From positions 16,141 through 80,140 of the forward strand of contig CBFDUE010000003.1 of NCBI GenBank assembly GCA_965613025.1: 64,000 nt of DNA. Reading direction: 5' to 3'. Source of the stretch: CAYTXJ01 sp965613025. GTDB lineage: Bacteria; Desulfobacterota; DSM-4660; Desulfatiglandales; JALVMZ01. The notes under the pieces were generated by a model that worked only from the letters and a program-made list of their open reading frames with translations, was not told the origin of the DNA and did not search any database. Every line of letters begins with the position of its first letter. Positions within the stretch are counted from its first letter, which is position 1. The translations under genes and the position numbers were made by a program. This document shows positions 52,209-60,112 of this stretch, piece by piece.

Positions 52209-52326
52209 GAGCTTTGAAAAATTCAAAGCTCTCATAAAAAAGCTGTAATTTTGGCTTATTTTAAGTTAATTTTTGGGGGTCTGGGGGTATAACCCCCAGT
52301 GTAAAAAGGGGTTATGCAAAGGGCTC
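52207..52326 (+). mobile_element. MITE copy 3 (120 bp, short form)
   Basis: The left terminus GAGAGCTTTG is followed by the same 27-bp palindrome as copy 1. The right terminus is CAAAGGGCTC (two mismatches from the inverse). It lacks about 32 bp of the GC-rich centre present in copies 1 and 2. Flanks ATAGAT (52201-52206) and ATAGTA (52327-52332) match at 4 of 6 positions, consistent with an older insertion. It separates rlmE from yebC. Confidence 0.82.
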
Positions 52327-52357
52327 ATAGTAGATATATTTGGGGAGGGTAAAAACT

Positions 52358-53104
52358 ATGTCAGGTCATTCAAAATGGCATTCCATAAGACATAAGAAGA
52401 AGGCAGTGGATGCCAAAAGAGGCAAGCTTTTTACAAAATTAATAAAAGAGATAACTGTGGCAGCAAGATTAGGAGGTGGAGATCCTGACTCCAATCCCAG
52501 GTTGCGTGCTGCCATTCAGGCCGCAAAGGCGGGTAATATGCCAAAGGAAAATATTGAACGTGCCATAAAGAGAGGCACCGGTGAGCTTGAAGGCATATAT
52601 TATGAAGAGGCCACATATGAGGCTTATGGGCCGGGTGGAGTGGCCATGATGATAGATTGCATCACAGATAACCGGAACCGAACAGTGGCTGATCTTAAGC
52701 ACATCATTGAAAGACATGGAGGGAGGCTTGGAGAGCCAGGATGTGTCTCCTGGATGTTTCAAAAAAAGGGACTTATCACCGTCCCCAAAGATACCATTAA
52801 TGAAGATTCCTTAATAGAGATCGTAATTGACTCTGGTGCAGAGGATGTAAAGGAGGGTGAAAGTGAATATGAGATTATAATGGAGCCATCAGACTTTGAC
52901 TCTGTCAGGAAGAGCCTGGATGAAAATGGTGTAAGATACAGTGTAGCAGAAATTACCATGATCCCACAGAGTACAGTTCGTCTTGAGGGAAAAGAGGCAG
53001 AGCAGATGCTTAATCTCATGGAGGCATTGGAAGATCATACAGATATAAATCATATATATGCCAATTTTGATATTCCAGAAAGGGTAATGGAGGCAATGGG
53101 TTAA
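52358..53104 (+). CDS. yebC: YebC/PmpR-family translation factor
   Basis: 248 aa, the standard length. The N-terminal SGHSKWHSIRHKKKAVDAKR and internal NMPKENIERAIKRGTGE and YEAYGPGGVAMMID are diagnostic. Family members relieve ribosome stalling at polyproline or act as regulators. ATG 52358 has GGGGAGGG eight bases upstream. It overlaps ruvC by one base. Confidence 0.96.
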   Translation: MSGHSKWHSIRHKKKAVDAKRGKLFTKLIKEITVAARLGGGDPDSNPRLRAAIQAAKAGNMPKENIERAIKRGTGELEGIYYEEATYEAYGPGGVAMMIDCITDNRNRTVADLKHIIERHGGRLGEPGCVSWMFQKKGLITVPKDTINEDSLIEIVIDSGAEDVKEGESEYEIIMEPSDFDSVRKSLDENGVRYSVAEITMIPQSTVRLEGKEAEQMLNLMEALEDHTDINHIYANFDIPERVMEAMG

Positions 53105-53586
53105 TGATAGTTGTGGGGGTGGATCCAGGATCACTTAGCACAGGATATGGAATTATTGAGGTTCAAGATGGAAGCTCTAAATATATAGCCTGTGGAAGCA
53201 TGAGATTTTCCTCTAAGATTCCATTCTATAAAAGAATACATATGATCTACAGAGGGATGCTTGGGATAATAGATAGATATAGACCACAGGAGCTTGCAAT
53301 TGAGGATGTATTTTATAGCAAGGATATTCGGGGCACCTTAAGGCTTGGTCAGGCCAGGGGAGCAGTGCTTATTGCCTGTCTTGAATGTGATATCAGGATC
53401 TTTGAATATACCCCTCTTGAGATTAAAAAGGCACTGGTAGGATATGGAAGGGCAACTAAGGAACAGGTCCAATCTATGGTTATTAAAATTCTGGGTTTGG
53501 ATAGCATAGATGATCTGGATGCCTCTGATGCCCTTGCCGCTGCCATATGCCATGCAAATCATAAGAGATTTGATGAGCTTGGATAG
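53104..53586 (+). CDS. ruvC: Holliday-junction endonuclease RuvC
   Basis: 160 aa. The four acidic catalytic residues fit GVDPGSLSTGYG (Asp), LAIEDVFYSKD (Glu), and DDLDASDALAAAICH (two Asp). It cuts Holliday junctions processed by RuvAB. The start shares the A of the yebC TAA (TAATG). Confidence 0.95.
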   Translation: MIVVGVDPGSLSTGYGIIEVQDGSSKYIACGSMRFSSKIPFYKRIHMIYRGMLGIIDRYRPQELAIEDVFYSKDIRGTLRLGQARGAVLIACLECDIRIFEYTPLEIKKALVGYGRATKEQVQSMVIKILGLDSIDDLDASDALAAAICHANHKRFDELG

Positions 53587-53589
53587 TAT

Positions 53590-54189
53590 ATGATAGCACA
53601 TATAAATGGGAATCTCTTAAAGAAAAGCCCTTCAACCATTGTGGTAGAAAACAATGGGATAGGGTATGAGATAACCGTTCCGCTTTCCACATTTTATGAA
53701 TTACCTTTGGAAAACGAAAAGGTAAGCCTTCATATATATACCCATGTAAGGGAAGATACATTATCCCTTTTTGGTTTTAAGTCCATAGAGGAAAAGGAAA
53801 TATTTTTAAAACTCATCTCCATCTCTGGAATCGGCCCAAAGCTTGCAATAAATATACTATCTGGAATCGGCCCAAAAGAGCTTGAAGATGCGATTATAAG
53901 AGGTGATATCCCGAGGATAAAGGCTATTCCAGGGGTAGGAAAAAAGACAGCAGAAAGGATTGTTTTGGAGCTGAGAGATAGAGTAAAAGAGGATGGGAAG
54001 GGAAGAGGTGGTAAAGAGTTACCCCTATCTTCAAAGGCCAATCAGGTATTTGAAGACGCACTCTCTGCACTAATAAATCTGGGATATTCCACAAAAGATG
54101 CAAAGAGGGCACTGAATAAGGCAATGGAGGATGTGGGAAGTCAGGATCTGGAATCACTCATCAAGGAATCTTTAAAGGTATTGATTTAA
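53590..54189 (+). CDS. ruvA: Holliday-junction DNA helicase subunit RuvA
   Basis: 199 aa. Domain I is an OB fold (HINGNLLKKSPSTIVVENNG). Domain II has helix-hairpin-helix motifs (SISGIGPKLAINILSGIGPK, AIPGVGKKTAERIVLELRD). Domain III is a short helical end (SALINLGYSTKDAKRALNKA) that contacts RuvB. It starts 3 bp after ruvC. Confidence 0.95.
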   Translation: MIAHINGNLLKKSPSTIVVENNGIGYEITVPLSTFYELPLENEKVSLHIYTHVREDTLSLFGFKSIEEKEIFLKLISISGIGPKLAINILSGIGPKELEDAIIRGDIPRIKAIPGVGKKTAERIVLELRDRVKEDGKGRGGKELPLSSKANQVFEDALSALINLGYSTKDAKRALNKAMEDVGSQDLESLIKESLKVLI

Positions 54190-54201
54190 TGAGGAATAGG
54201 G

Positions 54202-55239
54202 ATGGCTAGAGCTAATCGTATAGTAGATCCTTCTTATAAGATACAGGATATGGGAACAGATCAGAGCCTTAGACCCCAGAGTCTGGATGAATATATTGGT
54301 CAGGAAGAGCTCAAAAGGAATCTCCGGATCTTCATTGAAGCTGCAAAGAAGAGAGCCGAGCCCTTAGATCATGTCCTTTTCCATGGAAGCCCTGGCCTTG
54401 GAAAGACCTCTCTTGCATATATCATTTCAAGGGAGTTAGGGGTAAATATTAAATGCACCTCAGGCCCTGTACTTGAAAGACCAGGGGATCTTGCTGCTAT
54501 TCTGACCAGCCTATCTCCAAGGGATGTGCTCTTTATAGATGAGATTCATAGACTTAGCCATGTGATTGAAGAGATGCTATATCCAGCAATGGAAGACTTT
54601 AAGCTGGATATAATAATTGGCCAAGGGCCATCAGCAAAGACAATGAAGATCTCCCTTCCTCCGTTCACCCTGGTAGGTGCCACTACAAGGGCAGGGCTGC
54701 TTACCCCCCCACTTAGAGAGAGATTTGGGGTGATACTCAGGGTGGACTACTACAATGAATCAGAGTTAAAAGAGATAGTGCTTAGATCAGCACGTCTTAT
54801 GAAGATAGAGATAGATGATGGAGGGGCAATGGAGATTGCAAGAAGATCAAGGGGAACTCCCAGGGTGGCAAACAGATTGCTTAGAAGGGTAAGAGACTTT
54901 GCTCAGATTGAGGCAGACGGAGTGATCAGTGAGGATGTGGCAAAAGAGGCACTTAGGATGTTGGATGTGGATGAAGGGGGGCTTGATAAGATGGATAGAA
55001 CCATAATTCTTACAATAATTGAGAAATTTAATGGAGGTCCTATTGGCCTTGACACCCTATCTGCTGCGGTGGGAGAAGAAAAGGATACCTTAGAGGATGT
55101 CTATGAGCCTTTTTTAATATTAAAAGGTTATATAAAGAGGACACCCAGGGGAAGGGTTGCAACGGAGAGGGCATATGAACATTTTAAAAAGTCTTTAAAG
55201 CAGGAGTATCAATTACCAACTCAAAGAGGGCTATTTTAG
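54202..55239 (+). CDS. ruvB: Holliday-junction branch-migration ATPase RuvB
   Basis: 345 aa AAA+ motor. LRPQSLDEYIGQEELKRNL, Walker A GSPGLGKTSL, Walker B VLFIDEIHRLS, sensor VGATTRAGLLTPPLRERFG and the arginine finger region are present, followed by the winged-helix C-terminal domain. It completes the ruvCAB cluster. Confidence 0.96.
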   Translation: MARANRIVDPSYKIQDMGTDQSLRPQSLDEYIGQEELKRNLRIFIEAAKKRAEPLDHVLFHGSPGLGKTSLAYIISRELGVNIKCTSGPVLERPGDLAAILTSLSPRDVLFIDEIHRLSHVIEEMLYPAMEDFKLDIIIGQGPSAKTMKISLPPFTLVGATTRAGLLTPPLRERFGVILRVDYYNESELKEIVLRSARLMKIEIDDGGAMEIARRSRGTPRVANRLLRRVRDFAQIEADGVISEDVAKEALRMLDVDEGGLDKMDRTIILTIIEKFNGGPIGLDTLSAAVGEEKDTLEDVYEPFLILKGYIKRTPRGRVATERAYEHFKKSLKQEYQLPTQRGLF

Positions 55240-55254
55240 GAGAGGTAGTAAACT

Positions 55255-56622
55255 ATGAGCGATTTTTCTCAAAACAAATTGGATATAACCACATTTCATA
55301 TATTGAAAAAACATGAAAGAAGGTATCTGAAAAATCAGCTAAGGCTTCATTCTCGCTGGAAAAAGACCGTTCTTATAATTCCCCTTCTTGCCTCTGAATA
55401 TACCGATAATGAAAACCTGCCTGTATTTAGGGGGATACTAAAAAATTTAAAGGATGTAAGATACATCTCTCATATCATATTTGGCCTTGATAGGGCCACG
55501 GAAAGTGAGGCCTATCTCTTAAGGGATCTGCTTCAGCAATATAATATCAAGAACTATATAATTCAGTGGAATGATGGTCCAGGTCTTAGCTCTTTATACA
55601 AGAGGCTAAATGAGGCAGGTTTTCATATCGAAGAGGAGGGAAAGGGTAAGAACATGTTTATGAGCTTTGGAATTGCCATTGCACTTGGAGCAGAAAGCAT
55701 TGGAATTATAGATGCCGATATCAGGACATTTAAAAGCATTCAGCTTGACAGACTCTTTTATCCTGTTGTGGTGCTAAATTACGACTTCTCTAAGGCATTT
55801 TATGCAAGACTAAGGGGTAAAGAGCTATATGGTAGGGTAAAGAGACTCCTTTTAGATCCTCTGCTTTTGGCACTTAAGAGAAAATTTACTGAAAGCAGGG
55901 AAGAGAAGATGTTAAGGCTTATTGAATTTCTCTTAGGATTTCACTATCAGCTCTCTGGAGAGGTGGCATTCCATGTGGATCTTCTAAAGAGGATGAAATT
56001 TGCAACCAATTGGGGAGTTGAGATATTCACCCTGATTGAGGTATTTAGAAAGGCATCATCCCCGGCTCAGGTTATGATTACAGAAGATGCCTTTGACCAT
56101 AAACATCAATCTCTTTCCAATGGAGACCCTTCAAGGGGGCTTTACAGAATGGCAATTGATATTGTCATAACCCTGATGAATGCATTGATTATTGAAGAGG
56201 GCCTTGAAGTATCAGAGACATTTTTTAGAGATCTTGCCATAACCTATCATGCAATTGCAGAGGATCAGATAAAGAAATACTCTGATGATGCCCATTTCAA
56301 CAATCTCCTCTATGATAGGGATACCGAAGAATATATGGTAAAGGAGGTCTTTAGAAATGCAATTCTTATTGCAGGAGAGATACTCACCAGCCCACGTCAG
56401 CTAACAGATCGTTTCCTGCGTTTCATCCATGCCCATCCAGAATTTAGACCTTTTTTAGAGCAGGGACTGGCAGAGACTATCTTAAAGGTGGAAGGCCGGA
56501 TAAAAGACGGCATCTTTCAGATGCCGACCACAGTATCTTGGGAGAGGGTCTCACATAAGCTTCCAAGGATCTTTTATGAAATTGTGGAAGTTGTAGAGGA
56601 TGAAAAGAAGCGGTGGGGATAG
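55255..56622 (+). CDS. GpgS-like glycosyltransferase (glucosyl- or mannosylglucosyl-3-phosphoglycerate synthase type)
   Basis: 455 aa GT-A enzyme without membrane helices. The nucleotide-sugar and metal site shows GKGKNMFMSFGIAIALGAES followed by IGIIDADI (DXD-like). FATNWGVEIFTLIEVFRKA and DHKHQSLSNGDPSRGL are typical of GT81-related enzymes that transfer a hexose to 3-phosphoglycerate. The phosphatase gene overlaps its end by 23 bp. Whether the donor is glucose or mannose, and whether a second sugar is added, cannot be decided from sequence alone. Confidence 0.75.
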   Translation: MSDFSQNKLDITTFHILKKHERRYLKNQLRLHSRWKKTVLIIPLLASEYTDNENLPVFRGILKNLKDVRYISHIIFGLDRATESEAYLLRDLLQQYNIKNYIIQWNDGPGLSSLYKRLNEAGFHIEEEGKGKNMFMSFGIAIALGAESIGIIDADIRTFKSIQLDRLFYPVVVLNYDFSKAFYARLRGKELYGRVKRLLLDPLLLALKRKFTESREEKMLRLIEFLLGFHYQLSGEVAFHVDLLKRMKFATNWGVEIFTLIEVFRKASSPAQVMITEDAFDHKHQSLSNGDPSRGLYRMAIDIVITLMNALIIEEGLEVSETFFRDLAITYHAIAEDQIKKYSDDAHFNNLLYDRDTEEYMVKEVFRNAILIAGEILTSPRQLTDRFLRFIHAHPEFRPFLEQGLAETILKVEGRIKDGIFQMPTTVSWERVSHKLPRIFYEIVEVVEDEKKRWG

Positions 56623-57445
56623 GTTTATAATATTTACTGATCTTGATGGAACACTACTTAATAATTCCACCTATCAATGGCAGGATGCAAGAGAGGCCAT
56701 TGAACTTTGTAAATCAAAAGGCATTCCTGTTATTTTAGTTTCCAGTAAGACAAAAGATGAGATAGAAGCCATTAATAGGGTGATGGGGCTTTGTGGAGGA
56801 TATGTGGTTGAAAATGGGGCAGCTGTTTATATATTTAAAAACTGTTTGAATGAGCTTCCATATGATGCTACAGATGAAGGCAGATATTGGAGGATAACTC
56901 TGGGAGTTGAAAGAGAAAGGCTGATTGAAGAGTTGTGTAATATCAGGGAAGATCTAAATTTGGATATAAAGATGCTATCAGAGATGAGTGATAGTGAGAT
57001 TGAAAGGCATACCAAGTTAAGGGGTGAGGATTTAAAGAGAATGAAGAAAAGGCACTTTAGTGAGCCATTTGTATTAAGTTCAGATAATATTCAAAAAGAT
57101 GAAGAATTACTTAAAAATTATGCAAAAAAGAGAGAGCTTAGGGTCATCAGGGGCAGTAGATTTTTTCATATCCATGGAGATCATGACAAATCCGATGGTG
57201 TTAATATCTTTATTTCTCTTTTTAGTAAAATAATGCCAGATTTAGTTTCAGTTGCCTTAGGAGATAGCCCAAATGATTTGGGAATGCTAAAGGCTGTAGA
57301 TATTGCCTATCTTTTAGATCCAAAACAGAGATGGAAAGATTATATTCAAAAAGAAGGTGTTGATATTTCAAAAATTAATATAATAAAGGCTCAAGGCCCA
57401 TCTGCATGGAATGAGATAATTAAATCTTTAATAGAGAGGAGATAG
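56600..57445 (+). CDS. Mannosyl-3-phosphoglycerate phosphatase-like HAD hydrolase
   Basis: 281 aa. HAD motif I FTDLDGTLLN, motif II VSSKTKDEI, and motif IV SVALGDSPNDLGMLKAVD match the MpgP/YedP group. FYHIHGDHDKSDGV-like substrate-region residues (FFHIHGDHDKSDG) are present. It would remove phosphate from hexosyl-3-phosphoglycerate to give the free solute. Both neighbours are glycosyltransferases. Confidence 0.85.
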   Translation: MKRSGGDRFIIFTDLDGTLLNNSTYQWQDAREAIELCKSKGIPVILVSSKTKDEIEAINRVMGLCGGYVVENGAAVYIFKNCLNELPYDATDEGRYWRITLGVERERLIEELCNIREDLNLDIKMLSEMSDSEIERHTKLRGEDLKRMKKRHFSEPFVLSSDNIQKDEELLKNYAKKRELRVIRGSRFFHIHGDHDKSDGVNIFISLFSKIMPDLVSVALGDSPNDLGMLKAVDIAYLLDPKQRWKDYIQKEGVDISKINIIKAQGPSAWNEIIKSLIERR

Positions 57446-57448
57446 AGG

Positions 57449-58669
57449 GTGGAGATATTAGAGATTAATCCCGATGGAATTAAAGAGGCAGATATAGTTG
57501 TTGCAATCCCTTCTTATAATGAGGCCGATTCCATTTCCTTTCCCACAACTCAGGCTGGTATTGGACTTGAAAGATATTTTTCTGACAGACGCTGTGTCAT
57601 AATAAATTGTGATAACAACTCCCCAGATAACACTAAGGATGTATTTTTAAATACTCCAACAGATGTGCCCAAGATCTATATATCAACCCCTCCTGGCATA
57701 AAGGGGAAAGGAAACAATTTTAAAAATCTCTTCAGAAAGGTCTTAGAGCTGGGGGCAGAGGCAGTGGTAGTTGTAGACGCTGATTTAAAAAGCATAACCC
57801 CCCAGTGGATAAAGAACCTGGGCGAGCCTCTCTATATGGATTTTTCATATGTAACCCCGCTCTATGTTCGGCATAAATATGATGGAACCATAACAAATGG
57901 AATAGCCTATCCCATGTGTAGGGCCCTCTATGGCCGAAGGATCAGACAGCCCATAGGAGGAGATTTTGGATTTAGATCAGAGCTTGCCAAGGTCTATCTT
58001 GAAAGTGACACCTGGAATGAGGCTGTGGCAAACTTTGGTATTGACATCTGGATGACAACCCTGGCACTCACTCAGAGGGTTCAGGTATGTCAATCATATA
58101 TGGGAAGACCCAAGATCCATCGTCCCAAAGATCCTGCTGCCTCCTTAGGCCCCATGTTTAGGGAGGTGGTTGGAACCATATTCTATCTGATGATCCATTT
58201 TGAAGACATATGGAAAAATATAAAATTCAGCAGACCCACCGCTGTATATGGATTTGGACTTGGAGAGGTGGAGATGCCACCCAAGGTGGAGGTAAATACA
58301 GAGAGACTGATGGAAGAATTCCATAAAGGATTTGAGGAATATCAGGAGGTGTGGAAAGATATACTATCTTCGGATGTGATGAATAAGCTATTAGAGATAA
58401 AGGATCTCAAAGAACGGCACTTTACCTTTCCAACAGAATTATGGGCTATGGTTCTCTACGATATGGCAATTGCCTATAGAGATGAGAATCTGGAAAGAGA
58501 CCTCATAATGGACTCTCTTATCCCTCTCTATTATGGTAGGACCCTTTCATTTGTTAAGAGAACCAGAAGGATGTCCACAAAACAGGCAGAGGAGACCATA
58601 GAGGAGGACTGTATGGTGTTTGAAAAGGCAAAGCCATATCTGCTTAGAAGATGGAATGAAAAAAGATAG
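57449..58669 (+). CDS. Second GT-A glycosyltransferase of the glycerate-solute cluster
   Basis: 406 aa. N-terminal VVAIPSYNEADSISFP, acceptor-side CDNNSPDNT, GIKGKGNNFKNLF and VVVVDADLKSITPQW (DXD) define a GT2-like fold. FGIDIWMTTLALTQRV resembles glucosylglycerate/mannosylglycerate-type synthases. The start is GTG three bases after the phosphatase stop. It may add a second sugar, as in mannosylglucosylglycerate synthesis, or provide an alternative direct route. Confidence 0.75.
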   Translation: MEILEINPDGIKEADIVVAIPSYNEADSISFPTTQAGIGLERYFSDRRCVIINCDNNSPDNTKDVFLNTPTDVPKIYISTPPGIKGKGNNFKNLFRKVLELGAEAVVVVDADLKSITPQWIKNLGEPLYMDFSYVTPLYVRHKYDGTITNGIAYPMCRALYGRRIRQPIGGDFGFRSELAKVYLESDTWNEAVANFGIDIWMTTLALTQRVQVCQSYMGRPKIHRPKDPAASLGPMFREVVGTIFYLMIHFEDIWKNIKFSRPTAVYGFGLGEVEMPPKVEVNTERLMEEFHKGFEEYQEVWKDILSSDVMNKLLEIKDLKERHFTFPTELWAMVLYDMAIAYRDENLERDLIMDSLIPLYYGRTLSFVKRTRRMSTKQAEETIEEDCMVFEKAKPYLLRRWNEKR

Positions 58670-58677
58670 GAGCCAGA

Positions 58678-59283
58678 ATGGCCAACGCATATAAGGAGAT
58701 AATTAATGAAAATCTCAAAAAGGCACTGGAAAATATTGATAATTTAGAAAGGAATATACCTGCTGAAAGAGAGGATAATACTTTAGTATTTAGGGCATTT
58801 GGAAAGAGATGCCGCATAACTTATGAAGGGATATTTCTTGATGATATAAAAGAGGAAGGGCCACAGGGAATCATAATATCATTATATCTGATGCATATAA
58901 AGGCAGATGAGCCTATCCTTGAGCCTTTCCGAGCATTTAGGGATTTTCAGGGCTCAATGCCCTATCACGGTGCTTTTAGCACACATACCGAAGCAGTGCT
59001 TATCCCTCATACCATTGAGATTGAATCCAATAAAGAGAAGATAAAGAGGGCATTTAATGGGGATAAAGAGAGAGGGAATTACAGAGAAGGGGATTTTTCT
59101 CTACTCCTCTTTCCCCTTCCTAAAATAGCCCTTTTTTATGTCTTTTATCATGCAGATGAAGAATTTGGTGCATCTGTTAAGTGTCTGTTTTCTAATAATG
59201 CCGATCAGTTTCTACCTCTGGATGCCCTTGCAGATCTGGGTGAGTGGACCTCTAAAAGGATACTTGAGCTTATTCAGTCTTAG
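58678..59283 (+). CDS. DUF3786-like protein
   Basis: 201 aa soluble protein. It resembles DUF3786 proteins of anaerobes (VFRAFGKRCRITYEGIFLDD, IISLYLMHIKADEPILEPF, FREF-like FRAFRDFQGSMPYHGAF). Family function is unknown; many lie near corrinoid or acetyl-CoA genes. Here it sits 8 bp after the second glycosyltransferase, with the next gene following directly. Confidence 0.75.
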   Translation: MANAYKEIINENLKKALENIDNLERNIPAEREDNTLVFRAFGKRCRITYEGIFLDDIKEEGPQGIIISLYLMHIKADEPILEPFRAFRDFQGSMPYHGAFSTHTEAVLIPHTIEIESNKEKIKRAFNGDKERGNYREGDFSLLLFPLPKIALFYVFYHADEEFGASVKCLFSNNADQFLPLDALADLGEWTSKRILELIQS

Positions 59284-59970
59284 ATGGTCATATCCTGTAA
59301 CCAGCCGTATTTCTTCCCGTATCCAGGTTTTTTCCTCAAGATCCATCTATCTGATATATCTGTTATAATGGATAGTGTCCAGTTTCCAAGGGGTGGCACC
59401 TGGCTAACCCGAAACAGGCTAAAAAATGATAAAGGAATATTTTGGATAAATGTGCCGGTCATAAAGAAGGGAAGGGGGCTTCAAAGAATAGATCAGGTGG
59501 AGATAGCTGAGGAATTTTATAGGCCTAAAAAGATCTTACGATCAATTGAGATGGCATACAGATGGGCTCCCTATCTGAAAGATCATATAACCTTTTTAGA
59601 AGATATCTTTAATAGCAAAAAATTTAAATTTCTCTTTGATCTAAATTACAAGATTATAAGATATGTAATGGACTATCTAAGTCTCAATACCCAGATAGTC
59701 TTATTGTCTGAGCTTGGAATAGATGCAAAAGGTGAAGACCTTATAATTGAGATATTTAAAAGACTAAATGGAAAGACCTTTCTTTCCCAGATCCATACAA
59801 GATCATACCTGAATCCAGATAGATTCAAGGCAGAGGGTATAGATCTTAGATTTTTTAGGATGCCAAAGCTTGTATATCCACAGCTTTGGGGAGACTATAT
59901 ACAGAATCTATCCATACTTGATCTACTTCTAAATTGTGGCCCAAAGGCAAGGGATATCCTTTTTACTTAA
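59284..59970 (+). CDS. WbqC-like family protein
   Basis: 228 aa. The N-terminal SCNQPYFFPYPGFFLKI and SVQFPRGGTWLTRNRL are typical of WbqC-like proteins, found in O-antigen and polysaccharide clusters. The biochemical role is not established. It starts right after the DUF3786 stop and ends the plus-strand cluster. Confidence 0.85.
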   Translation: MVISCNQPYFFPYPGFFLKIHLSDISVIMDSVQFPRGGTWLTRNRLKNDKGIFWINVPVIKKGRGLQRIDQVEIAEEFYRPKKILRSIEMAYRWAPYLKDHITFLEDIFNSKKFKFLFDLNYKIIRYVMDYLSLNTQIVLLSELGIDAKGEDLIIEIFKRLNGKTFLSQIHTRSYLNPDRFKAEGIDLRFFRMPKLVYPQLWGDYIQNLSILDLLLNCGPKARDILFT

Positions 59971-60010
59971 ATTGAGCCATTTTATGGTGGTCATTGCAGA
60001 TATTTTATCA

Positions 60011-60039
60011 TGTCATTGCGAGCGAAGCGAAGCAATCTC
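60011..60039 (+). repeat. REP-like element (ATTGC...GCAAT palindrome)
   Basis: The intergenic sequence between wbqC-like and yjbH-like genes contains TGTCATTGCGAGCGAAGCG followed by AAGCAATCTC. Similar short repeats are scattered in many bacterial genomes. A partial second half (GGTCATTGC) lies at about 59989. Only one full copy occurs in this window. Confidence 0.6.
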
Positions 60040-60112
60040 ATTCAATAACTCCTTCAATTTGTCCTAAAAAGTCTTGAAACAATATTTCCTTAAATATATA
60101 AACCAGACCATA

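Noticed and set aside
52207..52233. Left-end palindrome of the MITE as an rlmE terminator
   Set aside because: No T-run follows the hairpin on the plus strand, and the same palindrome occurs in the other element copies, where it is not at a gene end.
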